DNA from: an uncultured Clostridia bacterium
GTDB taxonomy: Bacteria > Bacillota_A > Clostridia > Christensenellales > Borkfalkiaceae
DNA length: 10,839 nt
Assembly: GCA_934292955.1 (NCBI GenBank)
Contig: CAKQXZ010000074.1
Coordinates: 1-10,839, forward strand
Direction: 5' to 3'
Shown: positions 1 through 6,703 of the stretch, piece by piece
How the letters are laid out: every line of letters begins with the position of its first letter
How positions within the stretch are numbered: position 1 is the stretch's first letter
The notes under the pieces: model-generated
What the model saw: only the letters and a program-made list of their open reading frames with translations
What the model was told of the DNA's origin: nothing
Database searches by the model: none
Position numbers and translations under genes: made by a program

Positions 1-191
1 ATGGGCTGAGAGTTGTATGTACCCAAGCGAATCTTTTTTGCTCTGCTCGTGTTTAAGCTCGTAGCAAGATCGCTTATCTCTGCCGTAGCCGCATTCGCTT
101 TTACAGGCTGAAGCGACAACGTGCCAAGCGTTACGCACGCAAACATCATTATAACGCTGCATGCTATAAATAGTTTTTTGACTGCTTTCAT
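1..191 (-). CDS. Secreted protein of unknown function, N-terminal part only (runs off the left edge)
   Basis: Sixty-three codons are open from an ATG at 191 to the window edge with no stop. A strong ribosome binding site (GGAGG at 197-201, 5 nt before the ATG) fixes the start. The protein begins MKAVKKLF, has a hydrophobic core at about residues 8-27, and a plausible signal peptidase I site after Ala34 (ANA|A). This is a classical Sec signal peptide without a lipobox cysteine at the cleavage point. The visible mature part (about 29 residues) carries no recognisable domain, so no function is assigned. A 21-bp palindrome at 235-255 lies between this gene and the small gene upstream of it and could be its operator. 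No convincing promoter is visible directly upstream, so it may be read from the promoter at 569-597. Confidence 0.8.
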   Translation of the reverse strand, partial: MKAVKKLFIACSVIMMFACVTLGTLSLQPVKANAATAEISDLATSLNTSRAKKIRLGTYNSQP

Positions 192-234
192 AAAAGCCTC
201 CGAATAAAAAAATCGATAAAATATAATCCGTGTT

Positions 235-255
235 CGTCTGATATTGTATCAGACG
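235..255. repeat. 21-bp perfect palindrome (9-bp arms, 3-nt centre), possible operator
   Basis: The arms CGTCTGATA and TATCAGACG are perfect inverted copies around TTG. The element sits 44 bp upstream of the start of the secreted-protein gene and 1 bp past the stop of the small upstream gene. On the minus strand no T-run follows, so it does not look like a terminator for these genes. An operator or an RNA processing hairpin is more likely. The function is inferred. Confidence 0.55.
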
Positions 256-256
256 T

Positions 257-556
257 TCATTTTTTTACGACGAACGCGTTCTTTGCCTGATCGTATGTTT
301 CGAAATTAACTTTTTTACCGTAAAGATATTCGTACATGTCCGACAAGACCCCGAGCGGATATTCGCCGAGATCTATTGATTGAGCAAGCGTTTCTTTTGC
401 GAAACTTCTGAACGGTTCATCCCGCATATCCGAGACATACCGACAGCCGATGCGCAAAGCAACTTCTTCAAACAAATCTTTATTCATTTTTTTCCATTCC
501 CTGAAAGCAAACAAGTCGCTTTCGTCGGCGCCTGATATAATATCAGCCCGTCGCAT
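257..556 (-). CDS. Small hypothetical protein, about 99 residues
   Basis: I do not recognise this gene. It is a short, charged, probably helical, soluble protein without a signal peptide or membrane segment. It contains one cysteine in an IGCRYVSDMR stretch and ends in NAFVVKK. Three starts are possible: GTG at 565, ATG at 556 and ATG at 487. A near-consensus promoter at 569-597 predicts transcription starting near 562. This makes the GTG unlikely and gives ATG 556 a leader of only about six bases, effectively leaderless. The ATG at 487 has AGGGA ten bases upstream and would give a 76-residue protein. I chose 556 because the upstream codons look coding. It stops just before the 235-255 palindrome and may share a transcript with the secreted-protein gene. 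Confidence 0.6.
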   Translation of the reverse strand: MRRADIISGADESDLFAFREWKKMNKDLFEEVALRIGCRYVSDMRDEPFRSFAKETLAQSIDLGEYPLGVLSDMYEYLYGKKVNFETYDQAKNAFVVKK

Positions 557-568
557 TTTCCACACATA

Positions 569-597
569 TTTATAGCAAAAATCAAAGATTATGTCAA
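569..597 (-). promoter_or_regulatory. Housekeeping (sigma-A type) promoter for the small hypothetical gene
   Basis: On the minus strand TTGACA (592-597) is followed after exactly 17 bases by TATAAA (569-574). The predicted start point is about 562, six bases before the ATG at 556. Confidence 0.75.
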
Positions 598-847
598 CGA
601 ATAACTTACTGTAATCGACAATTTACGCATTTTTGACAATATCGCCGCGGCTATGATTTTACTCCTGCAGAACCGAAACGTATCGGCGGCCTCTGTACCG
701 GCATTTTATTCTATATCAGGTCATTCTTTGTACTTCATTGTCCTTTGCTCACGTTTTTTCCGAAATCGTACCGCACTATAATATAAAAAATACGGTATAT
801 CGGTTTTACACTAACGGAATATAAACATACAATGAGTAAACGCCATA
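598..847. other. Gene-free stretch between the small gene's promoter and the rmlB terminator
   Basis: The full gene gap is 566-928. Outside the promoter (569-597) and the terminator (848-891) I see only ATG-initiated stretches of about 17 codons or fewer, without ribosome binding sites, and AT-rich sequence. No RNA gene, repeat or gene remnant was recognised here. Confidence 0.5.
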
Positions 848-891
848 ACAAAATAAAATTTGCCCGCAATCGAAACGATTACGGGCAAATT
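848..891 (-). terminator. Rho-independent terminator of the rmlB-like gene
   Basis: A 16-bp stem (857-872 with 876-891) closes a 3-nt loop 37 bases past the stop codon. Its one non-Watson-Crick position (867/881) is a G-U wobble only in the minus-strand RNA and a C/A mismatch in the other direction. A T-rich run (TTATTTTGTT) follows the stem on the minus strand, so the direction is clear. Confidence 0.88.
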
Positions 892-928
892 CTTTAAGTA
901 TAATATAGGTTTTTCCGCACGGCGGCAA

Positions 929-1936
929 TTAAAAATGTATCGGCTCGACAAAAGTTAAGCACGGTCGGTTAAAAAGCGGTTGCCACCAGTCTTTATTGTT
1001 TTTGTACCACTGCACCGTTTCAAAAAGCGCGAAGTCGAAATCGGTAAGCGGAGTGGTGAAAGCCTTTCTTAATTTGTCGTCATTTATATCGTAAGAAAGA
1101 TCTGCGCCCGCACGGTCGGGAACATAAGTTATCACGCTGTCGTCAACGCCTAAAATATTTATAATCTTTTTAATAACGCACGCGTTTGTCAGGCGGTGTC
1201 TGCCCGAAACGTTATAAATCTGTCCGGATTCGCCGTTTCTTAAAACGTAATCTATCGCCTTGCAGTTATCTGTGACGTAAAGCCAGTCGCGCACGCTTTC
1301 GCCTTTGCCGTAAAGGGGAATTTTTTTACCGCTTAAAACGCTGCACACCGCCACTGGGATAAGTTTTTCGGGAAACTGATATCTGCCGTAATTGTTGGAA
1401 CTGCGCGTAATCGTAACGTCTAAGCCGAACGTTTTCGCATACGACAAAACGGCAAGATCGGCTGCCGCTTTGCTCGCGCTGTATGGGCTTGACGGGTTGA
1501 GTTTGTCGCTCTCAAAATATTCTGTTGTTTCGGGCGCGCTGCCGTAAACTTCGTCGGTAGATATCTGATGAAATCTTTTAACCTTGTATTTTTTTGCGGC
1601 GTCAAGCAAAACCGACGTTCCCACTACGTTAGTTAAAAAGAAAGGCGACGGATCGGAAATCGACCTGTCAACATGCGTTTCGGCAGCGAAATTGACGACG
1701 TAATCGGGCTTGAAATCGTCAAAAAGTCGGTCTATAGCACCGTTATCGCATATATCGACCTTACAAAAGGCAAAGTTATCGTATTTTGCAAAACGCTCTT
1801 CGGGGCGCGCGGTTCCCGCGTAAGTGAGTTTATCGGCGCACAAAACCGAAACGCTTTCTTTATGCGTTTTAAGAACGTAATCGATATATTCCGAACCGAT
1901 AAATCCCGCCCCGCCGGTTACTAAAATTTTCTTCAT
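929..1936 (-). CDS. rfbB: dTDP-glucose 4,6-dehydratase (RmlB/RfbB family)
   Basis: The 335-residue product belongs to the extended short-chain dehydrogenase family. RmlB converts dTDP-glucose to dTDP-4-keto-6-deoxyglucose in the cytoplasm, the second step toward dTDP-rhamnose and related deoxysugars. The NAD-binding loop GGAGFIG is at residues 8-14. The catalytic Thr-Asp-Glu triad is at 127-129 within STDEVYG, and the Tyr152/Lys156 pair lies in YSASK. The stretches ETHVDRSI (86-93) and NNYGRYQFPEKLIP (181-194) are family hallmarks. Length is normal. One oddity is DRAGAD at 274-279 where the family usually has DRPGHD. No rmlA, rmlC or rmlD gene is adjacent. The start is 41 bases after copA, with no clear Shine-Dalgarno and no terminator between, so it may be an operon tail or use a local AT-rich promoter. 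A sister NDP-sugar dehydratase specificity cannot be excluded. Confidence 0.92.
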   Translation of the reverse strand: MKKILVTGGAGFIGSEYIDYVLKTHKESVSVLCADKLTYAGTARPEERFAKYDNFAFCKVDICDNGAIDRLFDDFKPDYVVNFAAETHVDRSISDPSPFFLTNVVGTSVLLDAAKKYKVKRFHQISTDEVYGSAPETTEYFESDKLNPSSPYSASKAAADLAVLSYAKTFGLDVTITRSSNNYGRYQFPEKLIPVAVCSVLSGKKIPLYGKGESVRDWLYVTDNCKAIDYVLRNGESGQIYNVSGRHRLTNACVIKKIINILGVDDSVITYVPDRAGADLSYDINDDKLRKAFTTPLTDFDFALFETVQWYKNNKDWWQPLFNRPCLTFVEPIHF

Positions 1937-1977
1937 AATAGTATAAATTTTAAGATGAAATTATTTAAGCGCGAATA

Positions 1978-2175
1978 TTACTTAACTTCGTAACCCGCGT
2001 CTTTAATCTTTTGTTTAATAAGTTCGATATCCGCGCCGTTATGCTCTATAACGACTTCTTTGTTTGCAAGATCGGCTTTGGCAGACAGAACGCCGTCAAC
2101 CGATTTTGCCGCGTTTTCAACGTGCATAACGCAATGTCTGCACATCATTCCGTTAACTTTAATTACAGTTTTCAT
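1978..2175 (-). CDS. Possible free CopZ-like copper chaperone from an internal start inside copA
   Basis: An ATG at 2175, in frame with copA (Met812), begins a complete 65-residue HMA domain: MKTVIKVNGMMCRHC at its start and KDAGYEVK at its end. AAAGGAGA ends 7 nt before this ATG, a near-ideal spacing. The sequence resembles the csoR ribosome binding site (AAAGGAGAA), whereas the copA start itself has none. CopZ proteins are about 65-70 residues and deliver Cu(I) to CopA and CsoR, and no separate copZ is visible here. Production of a free protein is an inference. A simple gene fusion that kept the old copZ ribosome binding site is the alternative. Confidence 0.5.
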   Translation of the reverse strand: MKTVIKVNGMMCRHCVMHVENAAKSVDGVLSAKADLANKEVVIEHNGADIELIKQKIKDAGYEVK

Positions 2176-4608
2176 AACATTATCTCCTTTATTATCAGAC
2201 GTTTTGTTTTCCGCCGTCAATGCGGCGTTTATTGTATTGTTTGTTAAATTTTTACCGTTATCGACGGTTACTGCATCGGCGTTGTGCTTTTTGTTTTTAA
2301 TCGTTTTCGGCTTGAAAAGATTTATCGTCAGCGCGTTAAGAACAACCGAAACGCTTGAAAAACTCATTGCAAGCGCACCTATCATAGGCGAAATCTTAAA
2401 GCCCCATATATAATACGGAATACCCGTTGCTATAAACACGCAAACCGCGTTATAGAAAAACGCCCAGAACAGTCCCATTTTAATTTTTTTAAGCACGAAT
2501 TTACTGAGATCGACCGCCTGATACACGCCCGCAAGATCGTTTTTAAGCAGCACTATGTCGCCCGAGTTCACGGCAACGTCGCTTCCGCCGCCGATGGCTA
2601 TTCCTATATCCGCCGCAGTCAGCGCGGGCGAATCGTTCACGCCGTCGCCTACCATTGCGATGACCTTTCCGTCTTCTTTAAGTTTTTCTACAACCGACTG
2701 TTTTTCCTGCGGCAAAACTTCGGCGTATACAGTAGATATTCCTACTTCTTTTGCTATCGCTTTTGCCGTCTTTTCATTGTCGCCCGTCAGCATTATGGTT
2801 TCAATATCCCTTGCTATAAGTTGATTAACGGCACTTACGGCACTTTCTTTAACCTGATCTTTTATACTAATCAACGCGACGGTTTTCCCGTTTATGATAA
2901 CATACAGCGACGTTTTGCCCTGCTGCCCGAACTCGTCTGCGCGGCTTAAAAATTCGCCTGCGTTATCGCTCAGTTCTCTTGCGAAAGCGTAGTTACCTAT
3001 AGCTACGTTCTCACCGTTTATGTCGCCCGATATTCCGCGCCCTTCGAGCGATTTATAATTATCGACGCCGAAAATACGCGCGTTTTTATCTTTTGCATAT
3101 TCGCAGACGGCATGCGCGAGCGGGTGTTCGGACATGTTTTCTACCGAATAAACGTAATTCAGAATCTGCTCTTGGTCGCCGCTCGTTAAAAAATCGGTTA
3201 CGGACGGTTTACCCTGCGTAATCGTACCCGTTTTATCGAAAACGACAACGTTAATAGACTTTGTTCTTTCAAGAATTTCCGCATTCTTTATAATAAGACC
3301 GAGTTCCGCGCCTTTACCCGTTCCCGCCATAATAGCAACGGGGGTTGCAAGCCCCAAAGCGCACGGACAAGCGATTACTACAACCGTGACCGCAAAGTTC
3401 AGAGCGAGTTCGAAACTTGCGCCGACCAACATATTTATTATAAAGGTAAGCAAGCCTATAATCAACACCGTCGGCACGAAAACGCCCGAAACTTTGTCTG
3501 CAAGGCGCGACACGGGAGCTTTGGAGTTTGCCGCTTCTTCGACCAGCCGCACAATATTTGAAAAGGACGTATCTTCGCCGACCTTTGTCGACTTAATCGT
3601 GCAATATCCCGCCGTCACCGTGGTTGAAGCGTAAACGGCCTGCCCGACGGTTTTCGATACGGGGATAGATTCGCCCGTAATATTTGACTGATCGACAGAA
3701 ATACCGCCGCTTAAAAGTTCGCCGTCGACGGGGATAATTTCGCCCTTTCTTACAACAACGGTATCGCCCGCTTTAACTTCTTCGGCGGCGATTTCTTTTT
3801 CTTCGCCGTCGATTAAGACGACCGCGCGTTCAGGCGCAAGCGACGCGAGTGCTTCGACCGCTTTTGTGGTTTTTTGTTTGGATAACCCTTCAAGATATTT
3901 GCCAAGACTTACAAGGGTTAATATCATTCCCGCCGATTCAAAGTACAAATTGTGGTGATATGTGGCGATAATCGACCTATAGCCCGCTATTTGCTCTTCG
4001 GTAAGCCCGCCCATGGCGATTTTTGCCGTTGCGTTGCTCATTATAAACATTGCGGCAATTCCGTAGACTACCGAAGCGGTTGAACCTATTGCGACAAGCG
4101 TATCCATATTGGGCGCGCCGCGGAAAAGTTTTTTATAGCCCGATATAAAATATCTTCTGTAAATATAAAGTATGGGCAATAGCAATATAAACTGTATAAG
4201 CGCAAAGCCTACCGTGTTTTTATGATGGTCGAATACGTCCGGCGAAGGAAAGCCCCACATCATATTGCCCATCGAAAAATACATCAGCGCGATAAGCAGT
4301 ACGCCCGACACTATAAGTTCGATAAACTTTTTTTTGTTCTGCGCTTTTATATCGTCGGAATAATCGTTTTTATCCCCTGATTCGCTTTTGTTTTTTCCTA
4401 CGACTTTAGCACCATACCCCGCGTCTTTAACGCTTTTTTCAATTTGCCCCGCGGTGCAGGTATTTTCGTCGTACTCCACCGTCATATTATTCGACAGCAG
4501 ATTGACGTTAACTTCTTTTACGCCGTTTACCTTTTTAACGGCTTTTTCAACATGCCCCACGCACGCCGCGCAAGACATTCCGGTAACGTTAAACAGATCT
4601 TTTTTCAT
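1978..4608 (-). CDS. copA: Cu(I)-exporting P1B-type ATPase CopA with an extra C-terminal HMA (CopZ-like) domain
   Basis: An 876-residue inner-membrane pump that expels Cu(I) using ATP. The N-terminal HMA domain has its metal cysteines at 13 and 16 (MSCAAC). Membrane segments lie near residues 95-113, 133-150, 168-190, 221-238, 375-395, 402-424, 711-733 and 740-762. The transport motif CPC is at 414-416. Supporting Cu(I) residues are Tyr719-Asn720 and Met748 with Ser751-Ser752. The actuator TGES is at 311-314, phosphorylated Asp458 lies in DKTGT, the SEHP nucleotide motif is at 493-496, and GDGVNDSPAL at 654-663. After the last helix comes an Asn/Lys/Thr-rich linker (about 764-811), then a second HMA domain (812-876) with Cys823 and Cys826 in GMMCRHC. 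Most CopA proteins lack this C-terminal domain. The ATG overlaps the csoR stop by 4 nt (ATGA) and has no Shine-Dalgarno of its own, implying translational coupling. Confidence 0.96.
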   Translation of the reverse strand: MKKDLFNVTGMSCAACVGHVEKAVKKVNGVKEVNVNLLSNNMTVEYDENTCTAGQIEKSVKDAGYGAKVVGKNKSESGDKNDYSDDIKAQNKKKFIELIVSGVLLIALMYFSMGNMMWGFPSPDVFDHHKNTVGFALIQFILLLPILYIYRRYFISGYKKLFRGAPNMDTLVAIGSTASVVYGIAAMFIMSNATAKIAMGGLTEEQIAGYRSIIATYHHNLYFESAGMILTLVSLGKYLEGLSKQKTTKAVEALASLAPERAVVLIDGEEKEIAAEEVKAGDTVVVRKGEIIPVDGELLSGGISVDQSNITGESIPVSKTVGQAVYASTTVTAGYCTIKSTKVGEDTSFSNIVRLVEEAANSKAPVSRLADKVSGVFVPTVLIIGLLTFIINMLVGASFELALNFAVTVVVIACPCALGLATPVAIMAGTGKGAELGLIIKNAEILERTKSINVVVFDKTGTITQGKPSVTDFLTSGDQEQILNYVYSVENMSEHPLAHAVCEYAKDKNARIFGVDNYKSLEGRGISGDINGENVAIGNYAFARELSDNAGEFLSRADEFGQQGKTSLYVIINGKTVALISIKDQVKESAVSAVNQLIARDIETIMLTGDNEKTAKAIAKEVGISTVYAEVLPQEKQSVVEKLKEDGKVIAMVGDGVNDSPALTAADIGIAIGGGSDVAVNSGDIVLLKNDLAGVYQAVDLSKFVLKKIKMGLFWAFFYNAVCVFIATGIPYYIWGFKISPMIGALAMSFSSVSVVLNALTINLFKPKTIKNKKHNADAVTVDNGKNLTNNTINAALTAENKTSDNKGDNVMKTVIKVNGMMCRHCVMHVENAAKSVDGVLSAKADLANKEVVIEHNGADIELIKQKIKDAGYEVK
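2176..2190 (-). promoter_or_regulatory. Strong in-frame Shine-Dalgarno inside copA
   Basis: The minus strand reads AAAGGAGATAATGTT directly before the ATG at 2175. GGAG (2184-2187) is 8 nt from the start. A second, out-of-frame ATG at 2180 is only 3 nt from GGAG and stops after two codons, so the in-frame ATG is the usable one. Confidence 0.65.
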
Positions 4609-4916
4609 ACGAATTTTTTGAATAAATCGACTACTTCGTCGATAACTTCGGTTTCTCCTTTTTTAAGACTTTCGGTAACGCAACTTCTCATATGCTCTTC
4701 GAGTATAGCCGCAGATACGCTCTTTATCGATTTATATACCGCGGCAAGCTGAATTAAAACGTCGTCGCAATATCGGTCGGTTTCTATCATACCCGCAATG
4801 CCGTTTATCTGTCCCGAAATCCTGTTTAATCGACCTATAAGGGCTTTTTTCTCTTTTTCGCTTCTCGGCTGCAACTTACTTTTTCCGCAGTTGCGACAAC
4901 ATTTATTATCTGCCAT
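4605..4916 (-). CDS. csoR: Copper-sensing transcriptional repressor CsoR
   Basis: A 103-residue all-helical CsoR/RcnR-family repressor that leaves its operator when it binds Cu(I). The family's Cu(I) ligands are present with exact canonical spacing: Cys50 (DRYCDDV), His75 and Cys79 (EEHMRSC), i.e. C-x24-H-x3-C. The helix-1 region GRLNRISGQINGI (28-40) is typical. The chosen ATG at 4916 has AAGGAGA ending 5 nt upstream; an in-frame ATG at 4955 has no comparable site and would add 13 residues. The N-terminus carries an extra cysteine cluster, CCRNC at residues 6-10, outside the known sensor site. It is the first gene of the copper operon, overlaps copA by 4 nt, and its promoter holds a matching operator at 5155-5177, so it should be autoregulated. 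The pattern fits copper better than nickel/cobalt (RcnR) or formaldehyde (FrmR). Confidence 0.94.
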   Translation of the reverse strand: MADNKCCRNCGKSKLQPRSEKEKKALIGRLNRISGQINGIAGMIETDRYCDDVLIQLAAVYKSIKSVSAAILEEHMRSCVTESLKKGETEVIDEVVDLFKKFV

Positions 4917-5172
4917 TTTATTCTCCTTTATCTGAGAGATTCCATTCTTTATCATTAAATACCGAAAAGGCGGCTTTTTAGCGGATAAGAAATCTCGTTT
5001 GCCATGCGTTTTTTATAGTTTTGCAAAAAACCGATTTATTGCCGCAAAAATAATTAGTGATGACGAATGAAATACCTATGCTTTCTTACAAGCGCCGCAC
5101 GGATTTATATTTATAATGCGTATCGCGCGTGACCGACCGTGCGCCGCTCGCCGCAATATACCCCCTAAGGGT
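4917..5172 (-). other. Long (about 255-nt) untranslated leader of csoR-copA
   Basis: The distance from the predicted transcription start (about 5172) to the csoR ATG is unusually long for a two-gene copper operon. A GC-rich block near the 5' end can form a 7-bp stem, CGCACGG with CCGTGCG (plus-strand 5137-5143 with 5096-5102). A 16-codon open frame (ATG at 5010) ends by overlapping the unused ATG at 4955, but it has no ribosome binding site. I see no terminator or known riboswitch motif in it. Confidence 0.5.
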
Positions 5173-5177
5173 ATATT
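5155..5177. promoter_or_regulatory. CsoR operator
   Basis: AATATACCC and GGGTATATT form perfect 9-bp inverted arms around a 5-nt centre (CCTAA). This matches the known TACCC...GGGTA style of CsoR sites. It begins 1 bp downstream of the -10 box and covers the predicted start point, so bound CsoR would block transcription. Confidence 0.88.
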
Positions 5178-5178
5178 T

Positions 5179-5207
5179 ATTATATAACGACTTCTTTATC
5201 TTGTCAA
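5179..5207 (-). promoter_or_regulatory. Perfect-consensus promoter of the csoR-copA operon
   Basis: TTGACA (5202-5207), exactly 17 bases, then TATAAT (5179-5184) on the minus strand. The start point is predicted near 5172, inside the CsoR operator. The -35 box directly follows the U-tract of the MFS gene's terminator. Confidence 0.9.
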
Positions 5208-5237
5208 CAAAAAAAGAGCATCTTTTTTTCGACGCTC
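5208..5237 (-). terminator. Rho-independent terminator of the MFS transporter gene
   Basis: A 7-bp stem (5231-5237 with 5216-5222, one G-U pair) with an A-rich 8-nt loop is followed on the minus strand by seven T residues. It lies about 90 bases past the transporter's stop and separates it from the copper operon. Confidence 0.82.
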
Positions 5238-5327
5238 CGATTTTTCAAGATTTATTAAATTGGTTATGGTTACTACCCGGCTTAAGTTATTGCACCATAA
5301 CGAACAAGTCTGCAGGTTTTGCAACCG

Positions 5328-6587
5328 TTATTTTGTCTTTTTGGCTATAATCGGCTTAACGGCAAGATATATTCCGCAGACCAAAGCGGCAAAAACCGCG
5401 CTGCCCAAAAGTACGGCAAACACGGTATTCCACCCGCCGCGCGCGGCGATAACGCCAAGCCCGTAAGAACTTATAGTACTGCCGAGATAACAGCACCCGT
5501 TAAGAAGCCCTGCGGTTCTTCCCGAATTGAAATAGTTTCTCAAAAACAGCGGAGCCATACTCGTTGCCGCATTGTTCACGCTTGACATAAAACAGTAAAC
5601 GCCGCCGAAAACTATGAGCAGTACCCAGAACGGCATTCCGTCGGGAATAATAAACGCGAGCATAACCGCCGATGCCACGAACAGTACACCGCAAAGCGCG
5701 ACGAAATCTTTTATTTTTGAATTGAGAAAGATTGCAAGCGTCGCCCCGAATATGCCCACAAGCGGCAGCACAAGCGATAAAATTATGGAAAGGCTGTCGG
5801 AAAAGCCGTATGTGTCTTTCATTATGGTCGGCACCCATGTGCTGAGCCCGTCTTTAACGAAATTATCTATAACGGCAAACAGCCCGAGAACGATAAACAT
5901 AACGAGCGCGACCGTCCACCCTTTTCCGTTTTCTTCTTGCGCGGTTTGTTGCTCGTTTGCTTCAATTTCTTCGTCGTTACATTCCACGGCTAATTTATCG
6001 AATACGGTCAACCACAAAAGGGCACACACGGCAATAATAACGCCGCCGAACAAAAACGACAGATTAAACATGCCTATCTCGTTGAACAGCGCGCTTAAAC
6101 AGTATGTTATGAGCGTACCCGCCGCGGTGGTCGTACTCATAGAAATTATTGCCTTTTTAAGATTTTTCTTGCTTAAATATCTGCCGAGTACCAGCACGAG
6201 CGACGGCCAACTGACCGACTGCGTCAGTCCGTTTATAAGCCACATATACTTAAAATAGTGAAAATCGGGCAGAAAAAACGCGATCAAATTCAGCACGGAC
6301 GAAACCGCAAGCGACAGCGGCATTACAATTTTAAGTTTATATTTCGAGCATAACATGCCGTTTATTACCTGTCCCGCGCCATACGCGAAAAAGAAACAGG
6401 TCGCGACCAAGCCCGCCTGCGATTTATCTACGCCGTAGTGTTCGATAATGCCGTTTATGTTTGAATTGTAACCGTATCTTGCAAGATAATTGCCGGTATA
6501 AACCACCCAGCACAAAATTATAAGCAGCAGTTGTCTGCGCTCGTCGGCAAGCGGTTTTTTAGTCTTTTGTTTTTGAATATCGCTCAT
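5328..6587 (-). CDS. MFS transporter, organophosphate:phosphate antiporter-like (GlpT/UhpT/UhpC type)
   Basis: A 419-residue integral membrane protein with about 12 hydrophobic segments. A charged cytoplasmic loop (about 197-223, DKLAVECNDEEIEANEQQ region) separates the two halves, as in the major facilitator superfamily. The N-terminal ARYGYNSNI (36-44), FFFAYGAGQVINGML (65-79) and the mid-protein KDGLSTWVPTIMKDTYGF (245-262) resemble the GlpT/UhpT/UhpC family, which exchanges sugar phosphates or glycerol-3-phosphate for phosphate. The substrate cannot be named. The ATG at 6587 is chosen because a 30-codon upstream extension would run through the terminator of the preceding gene. No Shine-Dalgarno precedes it; a weak -10-like TATACA lies about 15 bases upstream, so initiation may be nearly leaderless. 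It appears monocistronic, bounded by terminators on both sides. Confidence 0.82.
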   Translation of the reverse strand: MSDIQKQKTKKPLADERRQLLLIILCWVVYTGNYLARYGYNSNINGIIEHYGVDKSQAGLVATCFFFAYGAGQVINGMLCSKYKLKIVMPLSLAVSSVLNLIAFFLPDFHYFKYMWLINGLTQSVSWPSLVLVLGRYLSKKNLKKAIISMSTTTAAGTLITYCLSALFNEIGMFNLSFLFGGVIIAVCALLWLTVFDKLAVECNDEEIEANEQQTAQEENGKGWTVALVMFIVLGLFAVIDNFVKDGLSTWVPTIMKDTYGFSDSLSIILSLVLPLVGIFGATLAIFLNSKIKDFVALCGVLFVASAVMLAFIIPDGMPFWVLLIVFGGVYCFMSSVNNAATSMAPLFLRNYFNSGRTAGLLNGCCYLGSTISSYGLGVIAARGGWNTVFAVLLGSAVFAALVCGIYLAVKPIIAKKTK

Positions 6588-6643
6588 AGTATGTTTTTGA
6601 TGTATATCACATTCTATAAAAGAACAACGTAAAAAATCCCTGA

Positions 6644-6675
6644 CAAAAAATAAAAGCCGCCCGCAAAAGGACGGC
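6644..6675 (-). terminator. Rho-independent terminator of the LRR lipoprotein gene
   Basis: GCCGTCC pairs with GGGCGGC (6669-6675 with 6656-6662, one U-G wobble) around a 6-nt loop. TTTTATTTTTT follows on the minus strand. It lies about 30 bases past the stop codon. Confidence 0.88.
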
Positions 6676-6703
6676 ATATTTTATACTTGGTTTTTGTTAT
6701 GCC

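Noticed and set aside
4917..4955. Upstream ATG (4955) as the start of csoR
   Set aside because: It lacks a Shine-Dalgarno, whereas ATG 4916 has AAGGAGA at good spacing. The 13 extra residues span that ribosome binding site.
6588..6677. 30-residue N-terminal extension of the MFS transporter
   Set aside because: It would be translated from the terminator hairpin of the preceding LRR gene.
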